Shown piece after piece: positions 16,636 through 26,456 of a stretch of 64,000 nucleotides of DNA. Numbering within the stretch: position 1 is the first letter of the stretch; the number at the start of each line of letters is the position of its first letter. Under the pieces are notes generated by a model. That model saw nothing but the letters and a program-made list of their open reading frames with translations, was not told where the DNA came from and did no database searches. Source of the DNA: Chitinophaga arvensicola (GTDB lineage: Bacteria; Bacteroidota; Bacteroidia; Chitinophagales; Chitinophagaceae); NCBI RefSeq assembly GCF_900110835.1, contig NZ_FOJG01000001.1, positions 434,001 through 498,000 on the forward strand, written 5' to 3'. Made by a program: the position numbers and the translations under genes.

Positions 16636-17157
16636 ATGGCTGAAATGAATACTGCTCCCGAAGGAGGCAAAAGAGGTACCCGCAGCAATAAGAAATCAAC
16701 ACGTGTAGATATGACACCTATGGTAGATCTGGGATTTCTGCTGATCACATTCTTTATGCTCACTACTACCATGGCCAAACCTAAAACCATGGATCTGGTG
16801 ATGCCCAGGGAAGATGGCCCACCGATGTCGTTGCCAGCTAAAAAGGCGCTGACAGTAATTCTGGGTCCTAACAATCGTATTGCCTGGTACGAAGGCATGG
16901 GCGACGATCCGGCAACACCGCCACAGGTGCACTATAGCAGCTATGCCAACCAGCACGGCATCCGGGATGTGATCATGGAGAAAAAAGCAGCCGTATACCA
17001 GGCCTTCAATAAAAACGACCTCATGGTGCTGGTAAAAGCAGACAAAGGTTCTAACTATAAAAATGTGGTGGATATCATGGATGAATTGCTCATCAGTAAA
17101 ATAGACCGCTACGCTGTGGTGGATATCAATGATAAAGAGGCGGCCTATTTTAAATAG
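16636..17157 (+). CDS. ExbD/TolR family biopolymer transporter
   Basis: A 173-residue inner-membrane protein with one N-terminal transmembrane helix (LGFLLITFFMLTTTMA, residues ~33-48) preceded by the family's key Asp in VDMTPMVDLGFLL, part of the proton pathway that energises TonB or Tol. The periplasmic domain ends with VVDIMDELLISKIDRYAVVDI, typical of ExbD. It stands alone, with no exbB/tolQ or tonB adjacent, so partners must lie elsewhere. The upstream palindromes and downstream terminator mark it as a single-gene unit. Confidence 0.9.
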   Translation: MAEMNTAPEGGKRGTRSNKKSTRVDMTPMVDLGFLLITFFMLTTTMAKPKTMDLVMPREDGPPMSLPAKKALTVILGPNNRIAWYEGMGDDPATPPQVHYSSYANQHGIRDVIMEKKAAVYQAFNKNDLMVLVKADKGSNYKNVVDIMDELLISKIDRYAVVDINDKEAAYFK

Positions 17158-17161
17158 TAGT

Positions 17162-17192
17162 AGCGGTTAGCTGGGGGGCTAACCGCTATTTT
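17162..17192 (+). terminator. exbD terminator (GCGGTTAGC hairpin, copy 1)
   Basis: Perfect stem AGCGGTTAGC / GCTAACCGCT (17162-17171/17178-17187), loop TGGGGG, followed by ATTTTT. The same stem core recurs at 36389-36429. Confidence 0.88.
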
Positions 17193-17229
17193 TCGCTACC
17201 TTTATTGCTCCAAAACAATATATTAAGAT

Positions 17230-18186
17230 ATGGCAACTACCCACTCAATCCCCTCAGTGGACCTTGCAGACTTCACTTCCGGAGATGCAGGACGAAAAGC
17301 AGCCTTTGTGCAGCAGTTAGGTAAAGCTTATGAAGAAGTTGGTTTTGTAGCGGTAAAGAATCACGGAATTCCTGATGAGCTGATTGCGGACCTCTACAAA
17401 TATGTGCAGGAATTTTTCAAGCTTCCCTTTGATACAAAACACCAATACGAAATTCCGGAACTGGCCGGCCAGCGCGGCTATACCTCTTTTGGTAAAGAAC
17501 ACGCCAAAGGCTACGAAGCACCGGATCTGAAAGAGTTCTTCCAGTTTGGCCAGACAGTGGAAGACAATGATCCCATCAGTTCCGAATACCCTGAGAATGT
17601 ACAGGTAGCAGAAGTACCGGCCTTTACGCCTACTTTCTTTAAAGCTTACCGGGGATTTGAAAAATCCGGTAAATACCTGTTGCAGGCTATTGCCCTGTTC
17701 CTCGGACTGGATGAGTTCTTTTTTGACGACAAAATACATAACGGTAATTCCATCCTGAGAGCGATTCACTATCCTCCCATTACGCAGGAGCCTAAATCGG
17801 CGATCCGGGCAGAGCAGCACGAGGATATCAACCTCATCACTTTGCTGGTAGGCGCGTCTGCAGATGGTTTACAGATCCTGGATAAACAAAATAACTGGGT
17901 ACCGGTTACTTCCTTACCGGAACAGATTGTGGTAAATGTGGGCGATATGCTACAGCGTTTGACCAACGATCGTTTAAAATCTACCACTCACCGCGTGGTG
18001 AATCCTCCCCGCGAAATGTGGAATACTTCCCGCTATTCGATTCCCTTCTTCCTGCACCCGAAATCAAATATGAAACTGGATTGCCTGGAAAGCTGTGTGA
18101 CTGCAGAACATCCGCTGGCGTATGAGCCTATTACTGCCGGTGAATACCTGGACGAACGTTTACGTGAGATAGGATTGAAAAAGTAA
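17230..18186 (+). CDS. Isopenicillin N synthase-like 2-oxoglutarate/Fe(II) oxygenase
   Basis: A 318-residue soluble oxygenase. The N-terminal DIOX_N domain has FVAVKNHGIP (~39-48) and FFKLPFDTK. The jelly-roll core carries the iron ligands His197 and Asp199 in EQHEDINLITLL and His254 in STTHRVVNP, plus the Arg-x-Ser motif (R268, S270) that binds 2-oxoglutarate. The fold includes isopenicillin N synthase, gibberellin oxidases and many uncharacterised bacterial enzymes. Nothing nearby points to beta-lactam synthesis, so the substrate is open. A strong terminator follows. Confidence 0.87.
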   Translation: MATTHSIPSVDLADFTSGDAGRKAAFVQQLGKAYEEVGFVAVKNHGIPDELIADLYKYVQEFFKLPFDTKHQYEIPELAGQRGYTSFGKEHAKGYEAPDLKEFFQFGQTVEDNDPISSEYPENVQVAEVPAFTPTFFKAYRGFEKSGKYLLQAIALFLGLDEFFFDDKIHNGNSILRAIHYPPITQEPKSAIRAEQHEDINLITLLVGASADGLQILDKQNNWVPVTSLPEQIVVNVGDMLQRLTNDRLKSTTHRVVNPPREMWNTSRYSIPFFLHPKSNMKLDCLESCVTAEHPLAYEPITAGEYLDERLREIGLKK

Positions 18187-18199
18187 TTATTACGCATAG

Positions 18200-18230
18200 C
18201 AAAGTCCCGGCGCTATCAACCGGGACTTTG
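18200..18230 (+). terminator. Terminator after 2OG oxygenase gene
   Basis: Perfect 11-bp stem CAAAGTCCCGG / CCGGGACTTTG with a 9-nt loop, 13 nt after the stop; only weakly T-rich beyond. Confidence 0.7.
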
Positions 18231-18511
18231 TAAATATCCTGCGTATAAGCAAGTCTCTTCTTTAACGGTTTTTCTCAATATGGTTATTCTTTAGATCCGA
18301 ACATTCATCGATGTTGGTGGGTAATTAACCTATCTAGTAACAAAACTGATCACAACGGACAAAAGGCCATATTCGTTATAATGTTCACCGATATTACAAG
18401 TATTGTGCCTTTATTGTTTCCGGAATTTCCAATTATAGCAACACGGTTGTATTTTGTCCGGATATTTGATTACCTTATAACTTGTCCATTCGGCATACAC
18501 TAAAATAAACT
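18231..18511. other. Intergenic region upstream of chromate transporter
   Basis: AT-rich, no ORF or RNA recognised. It contains a 9-nt inverted repeat CGGACAAAA (18356-18364) / TTTTGTCCG (18452-18460) separated by 87 nt, which may be paired operator half-sites or chance. No convincing TAnnTTTG element was found. Confidence 0.35.
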
Positions 18512-19705
18512 GTGCTTCTACGTCATATTCCTTTTCTAAAAGCAGTGCTACTACATAGCATCACCGCCTACGGAGGCCCGCAAGGTCACCTGGCTATGAT
18601 GATGAAAACTTTTGTACAGCAACGCAAGGATGTAACGGAACAGGAGCTGATGGAATACAACGCTTTCTGCCAGCTGCTTCCCGGCGCCTCTTCTTCCCAG
18701 ACCCTTACCTTAATAGGCTATAAACGTGGCGGGGCTTTACTCGCCATTGTTACGCTGCTGATCTGGATTTCACCGGCCTGCCTGATCATGGGCTCCCTGA
18801 GTTTCCTGCTGCAGTATTTTGGCGCCAATGCGCTGCACACGGATATTTTCAAATACGTGCAGCCCATGGCCGTAGGATTCCTGGCCTATGGCGGGATCCG
18901 GGCTTTCAAGATCAGTATCAACAGCATGGCCACCTTTGCCATCATGGTGGTGTCGATGTTCACTGCTTTTTACCTGAAATCGCCCTGGACCTTCCCGGCA
19001 CTCATTATTTTGGGGGGCATTGTCTCCAATTTCAGTAACAAACGTATTCCAGGTGTGGCGGAAAAGCCACGGAAAATCCAATGGGGTAATATCTGGCTGT
19101 TTGTATTGCTTTTTATCCTGGCGGGATTCTTTTCGGAGCTGGCGCGTACCCATGAATGGATTACCCGCCGCCCGTTTAACCTCTTCGAAAACTTTTACCG
19201 TTTCGGCAGCCTCGTTTTTGGCGGTGGTGATATTCTGATAGCCATGATGCTGGAACAGTATGTTACCCGCGCCAAATCGCAGTACCTGTCTGCCGAAGAA
19301 CTGCTGACAGGAGCCGGTATCATGCGGGCGCTCCCTGGTCCTACCTTCTCCATATCCGCGTATGTAGGCGGCATGGCCATGCGTAACCTGGGAATGGGCT
19401 ACCAGTTCCTGGGCTGTATCATAGCGCCTATCGCTATTTTTCTGCCCAGTTTGCTGCTGGTGCTGTTCTTTTTCCCGATCTGGAATAACCTGAAAAAATA
19501 TGTGGTGATTTACCGCGCCCTGGAAGGGATCAACGCGGTAGTGGTGGGGATTATGTGGGCGGCCACCTTTATTCTCTTCTTTGTGATACCGATCAACTGG
19601 TACAACCTGCTGATTATGGCCAGTACGCTGGCATTGCTATGCCTTACAAGAGTGCCTTCTCCCTTTATCGTACTGGCGTGCCTGTTATTGGGCTGGCTAT
19701 TATGA
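18512..19705 (+). CDS. Chromate transporter (CHR family)
   Basis: A 397-residue inner-membrane protein made of two related CHR domains. Domain 1 begins [18 protein letters not shown] with the conserved GGPxxH signature and [10 protein letters not shown]. Domain 2 begins [21 protein letters not shown] with [12 protein letters not shown]. Around ten hydrophobic helices are visible. Family members export chromate or related oxyanions, often by exchange with sulfate. The GTG start is supported by an in-frame TAA just upstream and the need to include domain 1. The stop overlaps the convergent NtrC-type gene by 6 nt. Confidence 0.9.
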   Translation: MLLRHIPFLKAVLLHSITAYGGPQGHLAMMMKTFVQQRKDVTEQELMEYNAFCQLLPGASSSQTLTLIGYKRGGALLAIVTLLIWISPACLIMGSLSFLLQYFGANALHTDIFKYVQPMAVGFLAYGGIRAFKISINSMATFAIMVVSMFTAFYLKSPWTFPALIILGGIVSNFSNKRIPGVAEKPRKIQWGNIWLFVLLFILAGFFSELARTHEWITRRPFNLFENFYRFGSLVFGGGDILIAMMLEQYVTRAKSQYLSAEELLTGAGIMRALPGPTFSISAYVGGMAMRNLGMGYQFLGCIIAPIAIFLPSLLLVLFFFPIWNNLKKYVVIYRALEGINAVVVGIMWAATFILFFVIPINWYNLLIMASTLALLCLTRVPSPFIVLACLLLGWLL

Positions 19706-21043
19706 TGCGTTGATATTGTATTCTTTAATTTTATTGTACAGGGTGGTTAAGCCGATGCCCATGAGTTCTGCGGCCCTGGTTTTATTGCCCTTGGCGTGCG
19801 CCAGTACCCGGATAATATGAGCCTTTTCCATATCTGCCAGCTTTAAGGAAGATGCGTCTGCAGCGGTTCCCTGCTGAAAATCGAACGGCAGCACGGGGGT
19901 ATCCAGGATATCCGTGTCCGTTAGAATAGCGGCTCTTTCAATCACATTACGCAATTCCCTGATATTCCCTTTCCAGCTGTGCTGCTGCAGCGCCTGTAGA
20001 AAGGCCGGTGTGATACCGGTAATACGTTTGTTCATTTTGGGAGAAATCTGCTGCAGGAACCAGGAAGCCAGCACGGGGATGTCTTTCCTTCTTTCGTTCA
20101 GCGAGGGCAGGGAAATCTGGAAAGCCGACAGGCGGTAATACAGGTCGGCGCGGAAATGTCCTGACGCAATTTCCTGTTCCAGCTGTCGGTTGGTAGCCGC
20201 AATGATGCGTACATCCGTTTTAGTGGGTTTGGTTTCCCCTACTTTGTAGAACTCCTGGGTTTCCAGTACCCGGAGCATCTTTGCCTGTAATTCGATGGCC
20301 ATCTCCCCTATTTCATCCAGGAAAATGGTACCACCCCGGGCTTCTTCAAAAAAACCTTTTTTATCTTTTACCGCGCCGGTAAAGGCGCCTGCCACGTGTC
20401 CGAATAATTCACTTTCGAGGATTTCTTTTCCGAAGGCGCTGCAGTTAACCGCTACAAAGGGTTGCTGGCGGCGCTGGCTGCCCTGGTGAATCGCCTGGGC
20501 AAATACCTCTTTACCGGCACCGGTTTCGCCGAGTAACAACACCGTCATTTCCGAAGGCGCCACCTTTTCTGCCAGGGCAATAGCGGCTTGTATTTCAGGA
20601 GACTCGCCCAGGATACTGCCAAAGTTATATTTCCCACCTATTTTCTTTTCCAGGTCGCGGATACGGAATTGCAGATGCGCCTTATCCATAGCTTTACTCA
20701 CCAGGGGGAGAATGCGGTTGTTGTCGTCGCCTTTGGTGATATAGTCGAATGCCCCGTTTTTGATGGCCTGTACCCCATCGGCGATGTTCCCGTAGGCTGT
20801 CAGCACAATAGTCTCCGTTTCAGGATGCCTGGCACGTATCTGCTGCACCAGTTCCACCCCGTTGCCGTCGGGTAGTTTTACATCGGACAGGATCACCTGT
20901 ATTTCTTCCTTTTCCAGGAGCTTCAGGGCAGACCTGACATTAGCCGCTTCATAGAGCGTATATCCTTCCAGGGCCAGCAGGCGGCTCAAAAGCTTGCGCA
21001 GCTGGTCTTCGTCATCGATTATTAAAATATGGCCTTTAGACAT
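19700..21043 (-). CDS. Sigma-54-dependent response regulator (NtrC family)
   Basis: A 447-residue enhancer-binding protein. The receiver (1-120) has IIDDEDQ, phospho-Asp in [13 protein letters not shown] and Thr/Ala in IVLTAYG. The AAA+ domain (~145-370) has Walker A GETGAGKE, the sigma-54 contact loop GAFTGA and Walker [12 protein letters not shown]. The C-terminal Fis-type HTH is [20 protein letters not shown]. No kinase is adjacent, so it is an orphan within this window. A TATCTTTG -7 element (21051-21058, minus) sits 7 nt before its ATG, so it may have a near-leaderless mRNA. The 3' end overlaps the chromate transporter gene by 6 nt. Confidence 0.95.
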   Translation of the reverse strand: MSKGHILIIDDEDQLRKLLSRLLALEGYTLYEAANVRSALKLLEKEEIQVILSDVKLPDGNGVELVQQIRARHPETETIVLTAYGNIADGVQAIKNGAFDYITKGDDNNRILPLVSKAMDKAHLQFRIRDLEKKIGGKYNFGSILGESPEIQAAIALAEKVAPSEMTVLLLGETGAGKEVFAQAIHQGSQRRQQPFVAVNCSAFGKEILESELFGHVAGAFTGAVKDKKGFFEEARGGTIFLDEIGEMAIELQAKMLRVLETQEFYKVGETKPTKTDVRIIAATNRQLEQEIASGHFRADLYYRLSAFQISLPSLNERRKDIPVLASWFLQQISPKMNKRITGITPAFLQALQQHSWKGNIRELRNVIERAAILTDTDILDTPVLPFDFQQGTAADASSLKLADMEKAHIIRVLAHAKGNKTRAAELMGIGLTTLYNKIKEYNINAS

Positions 21044-21050
21044 AGCCCTG

Positions 21051-21058
21051 CAAAGATA
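21051..21058 (-). promoter_or_regulatory. -7 element abutting the NtrC-type regulator start
   Basis: On the minus strand TATCTTTG lies 7 nt upstream of the ATG at 21043 and inside the 22-nt gap after DUF4199, allowing independent, nearly leaderless transcription. Confidence 0.5.
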
Positions 21059-21065
21059 ATAGTTC

Positions 21066-21530
21066 CTATGCCGCTTTTGATTTATCGGTCTTCTGATTTG
21101 ATTTAAAAACCATCGCCCCGAGTACGGCAGCTACTACCCCCACCAGGAGATTCACGAAAATTGCATTGCCCAGGAAGTAAATCCAGAAGTTATCTTTCAC
21201 GGTATCTTCTTCCTGCAAACCCTGGGAAGGCGTACCTCCCACTACCAGGTGAAAGATCAGCAGGAAAGCCGCATATAAAATGGTAGCAATGATAGTGGTT
21301 CGCAGGCCCATAGAAAAGGCAGACATTGCAGAAGTTTTGTCCTTATGGATCCGGTTATAATGAATAATGGAGATCAGTACACCCAGGAACATAATGAGGT
21401 TACCGAAATAACCCATCCACAAATTCCCGTACAGCTTTGTTACATAAAAGATCAGGGTAAAAACAATGGCAATTACGCCGAGAATGAACCCATACGCCGG
21501 TAGTGCTTTTGAAGATAAAGGCTTTTCCAT
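21066..21530 (-). CDS. DUF4199 domain-containing membrane protein
   Basis: About 154 residues with four predicted helices: GFILGVIAIVFTLIFYV, GNLIMFLGVLISIIHY, TTIIATILYAAFLLIFHLVV and NAIFVNLLVGVVAAVLGAMV. The arrangement and the IHYNRIHKDKTSAMSAFSMG loop fit DUF4199, a Bacteroidota inner-membrane family of unknown function. A longer frame begins at 21587, but ATG 21530 (MEKPLSSKALPAYGF) is the natural start. It lies 22 nt upstream of the NtrC-type gene on the same strand and downstream of ligD. Confidence 0.8.
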   Translation of the reverse strand: MEKPLSSKALPAYGFILGVIAIVFTLIFYVTKLYGNLWMGYFGNLIMFLGVLISIIHYNRIHKDKTSAMSAFSMGLRTTIIATILYAAFLLIFHLVVGGTPSQGLQEEDTVKDNFWIYFLGNAIFVNLLVGVVAAVLGAMVFKSNQKTDKSKAA

Positions 21531-21558
21531 AACATCAGTATTTAAATGAACAAAAAGA

Positions 21559-24129
21559 TCATGCGCCGGTATTACTTTCAATTTCACGGATTACTTTGCG
21601 CAAGTCATTTTTAACACTTTTAATATCGTGCCATAAGTCGCCCTTTTCGTTTATACGTTCAAGTGAGTTATGGATATTAAAATCACTGATCTTCAGCTTT
21701 TCATTCACTTCTTTCCAGTCGAGTGGCATAGACACGGTAGCACCAGGCTTGGGCCTCACGGAATAAGGAGACGCCACCGTTTGACCGCGACTGTTCTGCA
21801 GGAAGTCGATATATACTTTTTTATTTCTGGCAGATTTAGCACGTACTACACTGGTACTTTTCGGCAACTCTTCATTTACATGCCGTGCAATATATTCCGC
21901 AAAAAGACGGGTAGCATCATAAGGATATTTTGCGCCCGTAGGCACATAAATATGCAGCCCGGTAGAGCCGGAAGTTTTACAGAAAGATGTCATCTTGAAA
22001 CTGTCGAGCAGATCTTTGATATGTAAGGCGGTTTCCACCACATACTTAAAATCAATATTCTCCGGATCCAGGTCCAGCACCATAAAATCTGGCTTATCCA
22101 GGCTGCTCAGCCGCGACAACCAGGGATTGATTTCTATACAGCCCAGGTTCACCATATAAGCCAGGGTAGCTTCGTTGTTGCATACCAGGTAGTCTACCTC
22201 CTTACCCGTGGAATCGGCCAGCAGGGGCACGCTTTTTATCCATGCCGGGGCATGTTCCAGATCCAGGTCCTTCTGATAAAAAGAGGGGCCTTTAATCCCA
22301 TTGGGAAAGCGATGCAGGGAAAGTGGCCGGTCTTTCAGGTGTGGTAAAATATATTGTGCGGCGGCCAGGTAGTAATCGATCAGTTCCCCCTTGCTGATCT
22401 TCTCGTCCGGCCAGTAAATTTTAGACTGATTGGTCAGTGGTACTTTCTTGCTGTTGAGCGTAAGGGTGCGTTCTTTTTCAATAGTAGTAGCCATGGTTAA
22501 ATTTTTTGCTTTTTCAGGACGTACTTCTTTCGCAGGCTTATCTTCCCGCAGGCCCAGGAATATAGGCTGGCGCAGATGTCCGTCGCCGGTCCATTCCTGG
22601 AATTTCACCTGGCAAACCAGTGATGGCTTTACCCAGGTAACGGGCATATTGGTGGTCACTTTTTCTGAGAAAGGAGATGTTTTTGTGATCAGCGGTTGCA
22701 GACGGTCGTAGAGTTCCGTAATGAGCGCTTCGTTGAGTCCGCCGCCGCAATGGCCTATGTATTTCAACTTTTTATTTTCGTAGATGCCCAGTACCAATGC
22801 GCCTATTTTCTTCCTGCTGCCGCGCGGTGCCGTGTAGCCGCAGATCAGTGCTTCCTGTTCATTGAGTATCTTTATTTTCAGCCAGGAGAGACCTCTCCTG
22901 CCCTCCTCATAGATACTGTCTGCTTTCTTGGCGATGATACCCTCCCATTGCTGCTTCCTGGCCTTTTCAAAAAAGGCGGTTCCCTTTTTCAGTACATGTG
23001 TGGAAAAGCGGATAGCGGGATCATCCAGGGATGCTACCAGGTCTTTCAACAAGCTTTTCCTTTCCAGCAGAGGCAATTGCTGCAATTCATGCCCGTCGAG
23101 GTGCAACAGGTCAAATACAGCGTAAATGAGTTTTCCCTTGCCGGTGGTTTTATAGTTCTGCAGCGACTGAAAATCAGCATGTCCTTTATTATCAAGTACA
23201 ATAACTTCGCCATCCAGTACCACGTTATGCGAAATTTTCTCCACGGCAGCCACTATCGGCGGATAATCTTTGTTAAAGGATTTTTCATTCCTGGAATATA
23301 AAGTAGCCTTGTTCTTCTCTACACTGGCAATAGCACGATATCCATCCCACTTGGTTTCAAAAAGCCAGTTATCGCCATCAAAAGCTTCACGGACGAGGGT
23401 AGTGAGCATGGGTTTATATACTTTCTTTATTGCGCTCTTCTTAGCGGGGCGGGCAGCCTTTTTTGCAGATGCGGGTGTAGCGGGTGAAGATTTTTCCTTA
23501 GTGTTTTTTTTTGCATCCGCGCTTCTAACCACGGCTACTGATTTTTTTTTTGCCACCTTGGCGGCGGCCTTTTCTTTTTCTCCCTGCGCCTTTACTCTTT
23601 CTGGCGTATAGTCTTCACTGTTATATTCGTCTACCGCGTATTTATCTTTGTGTTTGATCAGCAGCCAGGCGTTGTCTTCCTTTCCCTTCATCTTCACCAA
23701 TGCAAATTCTCCCTTTAGCTTTTTTCCTTTCATCACTATTTTCAGATCGCCGGATTTCAGCTCCCTGAGTGCTTCTTTATCGAAACTTTTGCCATCCGGA
23801 TTCATCAGTTCAAAAGTGCCTTTATCCCAGATGTACACAGTGCCAGCGCCGTAATTGCCTGCGGGGATGGTACCTTCAAAATCTTTATAATCATAAGGAT
23901 GATCTTCAACTTCCATAGCCAGGCGTTTATCTGCCGGGTTCATGGAAGGCCCTTTCGGCACTGCCCAACTTTTCAGTACGCCATCTACTTCCAGCCTGAA
24001 ATCATAATGCAGCCGGGAAGCGTGGTGACGTTGCACTACAAAGATATGCTTCCCTGTTTCCGGCTTGCCGGCAACGGGTTCTGTAGTTTCTTTGAAGTTC
24101 CTTTTCTGCTTATATTTCGACAGGGTCAT
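21559..24129 (-). CDS. ligD: DNA ligase D (phosphoesterase-ligase-polymerase)
   Basis: Multifunctional NHEJ enzyme of 856 residues. Domain order: 3'-phosphoesterase (~25-165; RHHASRLHYDFRLEVDG), a Lys/Ala-rich linker (~185-235), the ATP-dependent ligase (~240-535) with nucleotidyl-acceptor Lys260 in ETKWDGYR, and the C-terminal primase/polymerase domain (~555-850) with KIYWPDEKISKGELIDYY, SLHRFPNGI, the metal-binding VLDLDPEN and KTSGSTGLHIYVP. PE-LIG-POL order is common in Bacteroidota, unlike POL-PE-LIG in mycobacteria. It overlaps ku by 4 nt (ATGA), so ku-ligD form a coupled operon for repairing double-strand breaks. Confidence 0.96.
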   Translation of the reverse strand: MTLSKYKQKRNFKETTEPVAGKPETGKHIFVVQRHHASRLHYDFRLEVDGVLKSWAVPKGPSMNPADKRLAMEVEDHPYDYKDFEGTIPAGNYGAGTVYIWDKGTFELMNPDGKSFDKEALRELKSGDLKIVMKGKKLKGEFALVKMKGKEDNAWLLIKHKDKYAVDEYNSEDYTPERVKAQGEKEKAAAKVAKKKSVAVVRSADAKKNTKEKSSPATPASAKKAARPAKKSAIKKVYKPMLTTLVREAFDGDNWLFETKWDGYRAIASVEKNKATLYSRNEKSFNKDYPPIVAAVEKISHNVVLDGEVIVLDNKGHADFQSLQNYKTTGKGKLIYAVFDLLHLDGHELQQLPLLERKSLLKDLVASLDDPAIRFSTHVLKKGTAFFEKARKQQWEGIIAKKADSIYEEGRRGLSWLKIKILNEQEALICGYTAPRGSRKKIGALVLGIYENKKLKYIGHCGGGLNEALITELYDRLQPLITKTSPFSEKVTTNMPVTWVKPSLVCQVKFQEWTGDGHLRQPIFLGLREDKPAKEVRPEKAKNLTMATTIEKERTLTLNSKKVPLTNQSKIYWPDEKISKGELIDYYLAAAQYILPHLKDRPLSLHRFPNGIKGPSFYQKDLDLEHAPAWIKSVPLLADSTGKEVDYLVCNNEATLAYMVNLGCIEINPWLSRLSSLDKPDFMVLDLDPENIDFKYVVETALHIKDLLDSFKMTSFCKTSGSTGLHIYVPTGAKYPYDATRLFAEYIARHVNEELPKSTSVVRAKSARNKKVYIDFLQNSRGQTVASPYSVRPKPGATVSMPLDWKEVNEKLKISDFNIHNSLERINEKGDLWHDIKSVKNDLRKVIREIESNTGA

Positions 24130-24911
24130 GATGCACGTTTTTTAGTGGTGGGCTTACTTCCCAGGCTTGCTTTCAGCTGATCGAAGAGGTTATCGCTCTT
24201 GGTATGCACTACACGCATTTTCTTCACCACGGTTTTCTTGCCACCGGCTTTGGCTTTGATGATCTTAAGCAGCTCTGCTTTATATTCATCTTTATACTGA
24301 CTGATATCAAATTCGGTGGTATACTGTTTCACCAGTTCTATGGCCATATCCAACTCTTTCTTGGCAATTTTCACATGTGAAGGCAGGGTAAGATCGCTGG
24401 CGGAGCGTATTTCTTCCGCAAAACGGAGTTGCTGGAGCAACAGGTAATTTTCCCGTGGCCTTACTACTGCCAGGTGTTCCTGGGTGCGCAGTACAAAGCG
24501 GCTGATGCCTGCCTTTCCTGTTTTCTCCAGGGTTTGCTGTAGCAAAGCGTATGCTTTTTCCCCTCCTTTCGCGGGTTCAATAAAATAAGGGGATTCAAAA
24601 TAGATATCATCAATGGCGGTTTCTTCCACAAAAGATTCTATTTCAATGATTTTGCTTTTCTTGGGGCTGGCGGCTTCAAAGTCTTCTTCTTCGAGTATAA
24701 CATACTCATCTTTATATAAATACCCTTTCACAATTTGTTCCCAGGGTACTTCTTTACCTGTATTTTCATTGATGCGCTGGTATTTAATATGTGCCCCGTT
24801 TTTACTATCCAGCATATCCAGGTCCAGACGGCTGTCCTGGGTAGCGCTGAAGAGTTTCACCGGAATATTTACCAACCCGAATCCTATGGATCCTGACCAA
24901 ATAGCTCGCAT
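24126..24911 (-). CDS. ku: Non-homologous end-joining protein Ku
   Basis: A 261-residue homodimeric DNA-end-binding protein that recruits LigD. It begins MRAIWSGSIGFGLVNIPVKL, the canonical bacterial Ku opening, with IEIESFVEETAIDDIYFESPYF and AGISRFVLRTQEHLAVVRP in the core ring domain. A Lys-rich C-terminus (KAKAGGKKTVVKKMRVVH, ending KPTTKKRAS) fits the basic tail used for DNA threading. The ATGA overlap with ligD indicates translational coupling. It is divergent from the small conserved gene at 25020. Confidence 0.96.
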   Translation of the reverse strand: MRAIWSGSIGFGLVNIPVKLFSATQDSRLDLDMLDSKNGAHIKYQRINENTGKEVPWEQIVKGYLYKDEYVILEEEDFEAASPKKSKIIEIESFVEETAIDDIYFESPYFIEPAKGGEKAYALLQQTLEKTGKAGISRFVLRTQEHLAVVRPRENYLLLQQLRFAEEIRSASDLTLPSHVKIAKKELDMAIELVKQYTTEFDISQYKDEYKAELLKIIKAKAGGKKTVVKKMRVVHTKSDNLFDQLKASLGSKPTTKKRAS

Positions 24912-25019
24912 GATATGATAGTTTTGGTATTAAATAAAAGTTAACACAAATGGTACCATGATCTTCAAACAACGCGGCATAACTTTTGGTTTTTCGATCA
25001 GTAACTAAAACCTTATTTT

Positions 25020-25367
25020 ATGGAAAAGCCAGGTGAAATGACAACTTTATCACGGGTATTGGAAAAGCTTCATGAGAAAGGATTTGATCATGAGTTAAAG
25101 ATGAGCGATCACGGAAGATTACAAAATACAGACGAGCAGAAGATCTATAACCCGGAAGACCTGACTATCATTAAAACCTATCGTTTTGAGGGAGAGTCAG
25201 ATCCATCAGATTCCTCTATTTTATATGTAATGGAAGACCAGCAAGGGATCAAGGGCTATGTACTGGACGCTTATGGCGCTTACAGTTCACACGAAGAGGC
25301 CGGCTTTGACGAATTCATTCAGAAAATAAAAGTAGAAGACAGGGAAGACCAGATCCTCTTTGGATAA
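25020..25367 (+). CDS. Conserved small Bacteroidota protein, function unknown
   Basis: A 115-residue soluble acidic protein: TTLSRVLEKLHEKGFDHELKM, then YNPEDLTIIKTYRFEGESDPSD, then SSILYVMEDQQGIKGYVLDAYG. I recognise the pattern from small Bacteroidota proteins sometimes labelled 'phosphoribosylpyrophosphate synthetase', but it has none of that enzyme's motifs and is far too short. Function unknown. It is divergent from ku (108-nt shared region), which hints at co-regulation with stress or repair genes. Confidence 0.7.
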   Translation: MEKPGEMTTLSRVLEKLHEKGFDHELKMSDHGRLQNTDEQKIYNPEDLTIIKTYRFEGESDPSDSSILYVMEDQQGIKGYVLDAYGAYSSHEEAGFDEFIQKIKVEDREDQILFG

Positions 25368-25394
25368 CAGGCTGGCAGCAGACGCCTTTATCTG

Positions 25395-26456
25395 CTACCC
25401 TGCCTCTTCAAGAAATTGCATCAGCACTTTTTCATCCGCATGTAACCCGCCACTGGCGGGTTTACTGCGTTTAGCCCTCAGCAGTTGCAACCATGGCTCC
25501 AGGTCGCCTTTTTCGTAGCTATCGAGGATCTGTGGATGTACATAATATTTCTTGCACACGGCGCGGGTATTCCCCAGTTTGCCCGCCACACCGTCGATAA
25601 TTGCTACGATATTCCTGCGGCACTCCGTTACGGATTCATAGGGGGTAAGATCTGCCAGCAGATTTAACGCATTCACCGTTCCAGCCCAGGTGCGGAAGTC
25701 CTTACAGGTAAATTCATTTTCAGTACAGCACTGTTTGATATAATCGTTCACTTCTCCTGAGTCCAGTCCTTTATGTTCCCCGCTTTCATCGTAATATTGA
25801 AACAGCACCTGGCCGGGAATATCCTGTACTTTCTTCAACAGCTTTGCCAGTGAGGCATCGCGGAGTTCTATTTTATGTTCTACGCCTTTTTTGCCCCGGA
25901 AACGGAAAAAGGCTTTGCCGCCGCTGATCTTCACATGTTTATCCCGCAGGGTAGTGAGGCCATGCGATCCGTATAAACGTTCGTAAGAAGCGTTCCCAAC
26001 GCGGATAAGGGTTTCTTCCATTACGGATAAGGCAATGGCAATTACTTTGTCTTTATCGAGCGTAGGATGTTTCAAATCTTCGTTTATGCGTTTCCGTATG
26101 TCCGGCAATTTCTGGCCAAACTGCCGCAGTCGATAATATTTTGTTTCATTGCGGGCCTTGCCCCAATCGGCATGATAGCGGTATTGTTTGCGGCCTTTGG
26201 TATCGATACCGGTGGCCTGTAAATGGCCATTGGCCCAGGTGGAAATCCATACGTCTTCCCATGCGGGTGGTAGTACCAGGCTGCGGATGCGGTGCAATAT
26301 TTCCTCGTCTTTGATGGTTTTTCCGTCTTTATCGAGGTAAATAAACGCTTTCCCTTTGCGTTTGCGGGCATAGCCGGGCGAATCAGCCTTTACATAGCGT
26401 AGTTTGGCGGATCTGGCGATGGCCACGGGGTCGGTGATCTGATCTATGTTAACCAT
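25395..26456 (-). CDS. Type IB DNA topoisomerase (poxvirus-like)
   Basis: A ~353-residue eukaryotic/poxvirus-type topoisomerase that nicks and reseals one DNA strand through a 3'-phosphotyrosine. Seen: RIRSLVLPPAWEDVWIS, the substrate-binding Arg/Lys segment RVGNASYERLYGSHGLTTLR, KDFRTWAGTVNAL and the catalytic Tyr (about residue 314) in YVHPQILDSYEKG. The open frame extends to 26564, but that part overlaps the upstream SDR gene; ATG 26456 leaves an 8-nt overlap (ATGGTTAA) and preserves the whole domain. Co-location with ku-ligD and stress genes is common in soil bacteria (family knowledge). Confidence 0.93.
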   Translation of the reverse strand: MVNIDQITDPVAIARSAKLRYVKADSPGYARKRKGKAFIYLDKDGKTIKDEEILHRIRSLVLPPAWEDVWISTWANGHLQATGIDTKGRKQYRYHADWGKARNETKYYRLRQFGQKLPDIRKRINEDLKHPTLDKDKVIAIALSVMEETLIRVGNASYERLYGSHGLTTLRDKHVKISGGKAFFRFRGKKGVEHKIELRDASLAKLLKKVQDIPGQVLFQYYDESGEHKGLDSGEVNDYIKQCCTENEFTCKDFRTWAGTVNALNLLADLTPYESVTECRRNIVAIIDGVAGKLGNTRAVCKKYYVHPQILDSYEKGDLEPWLQLLRAKRSKPASGGLHADEKVLMQFLEEAG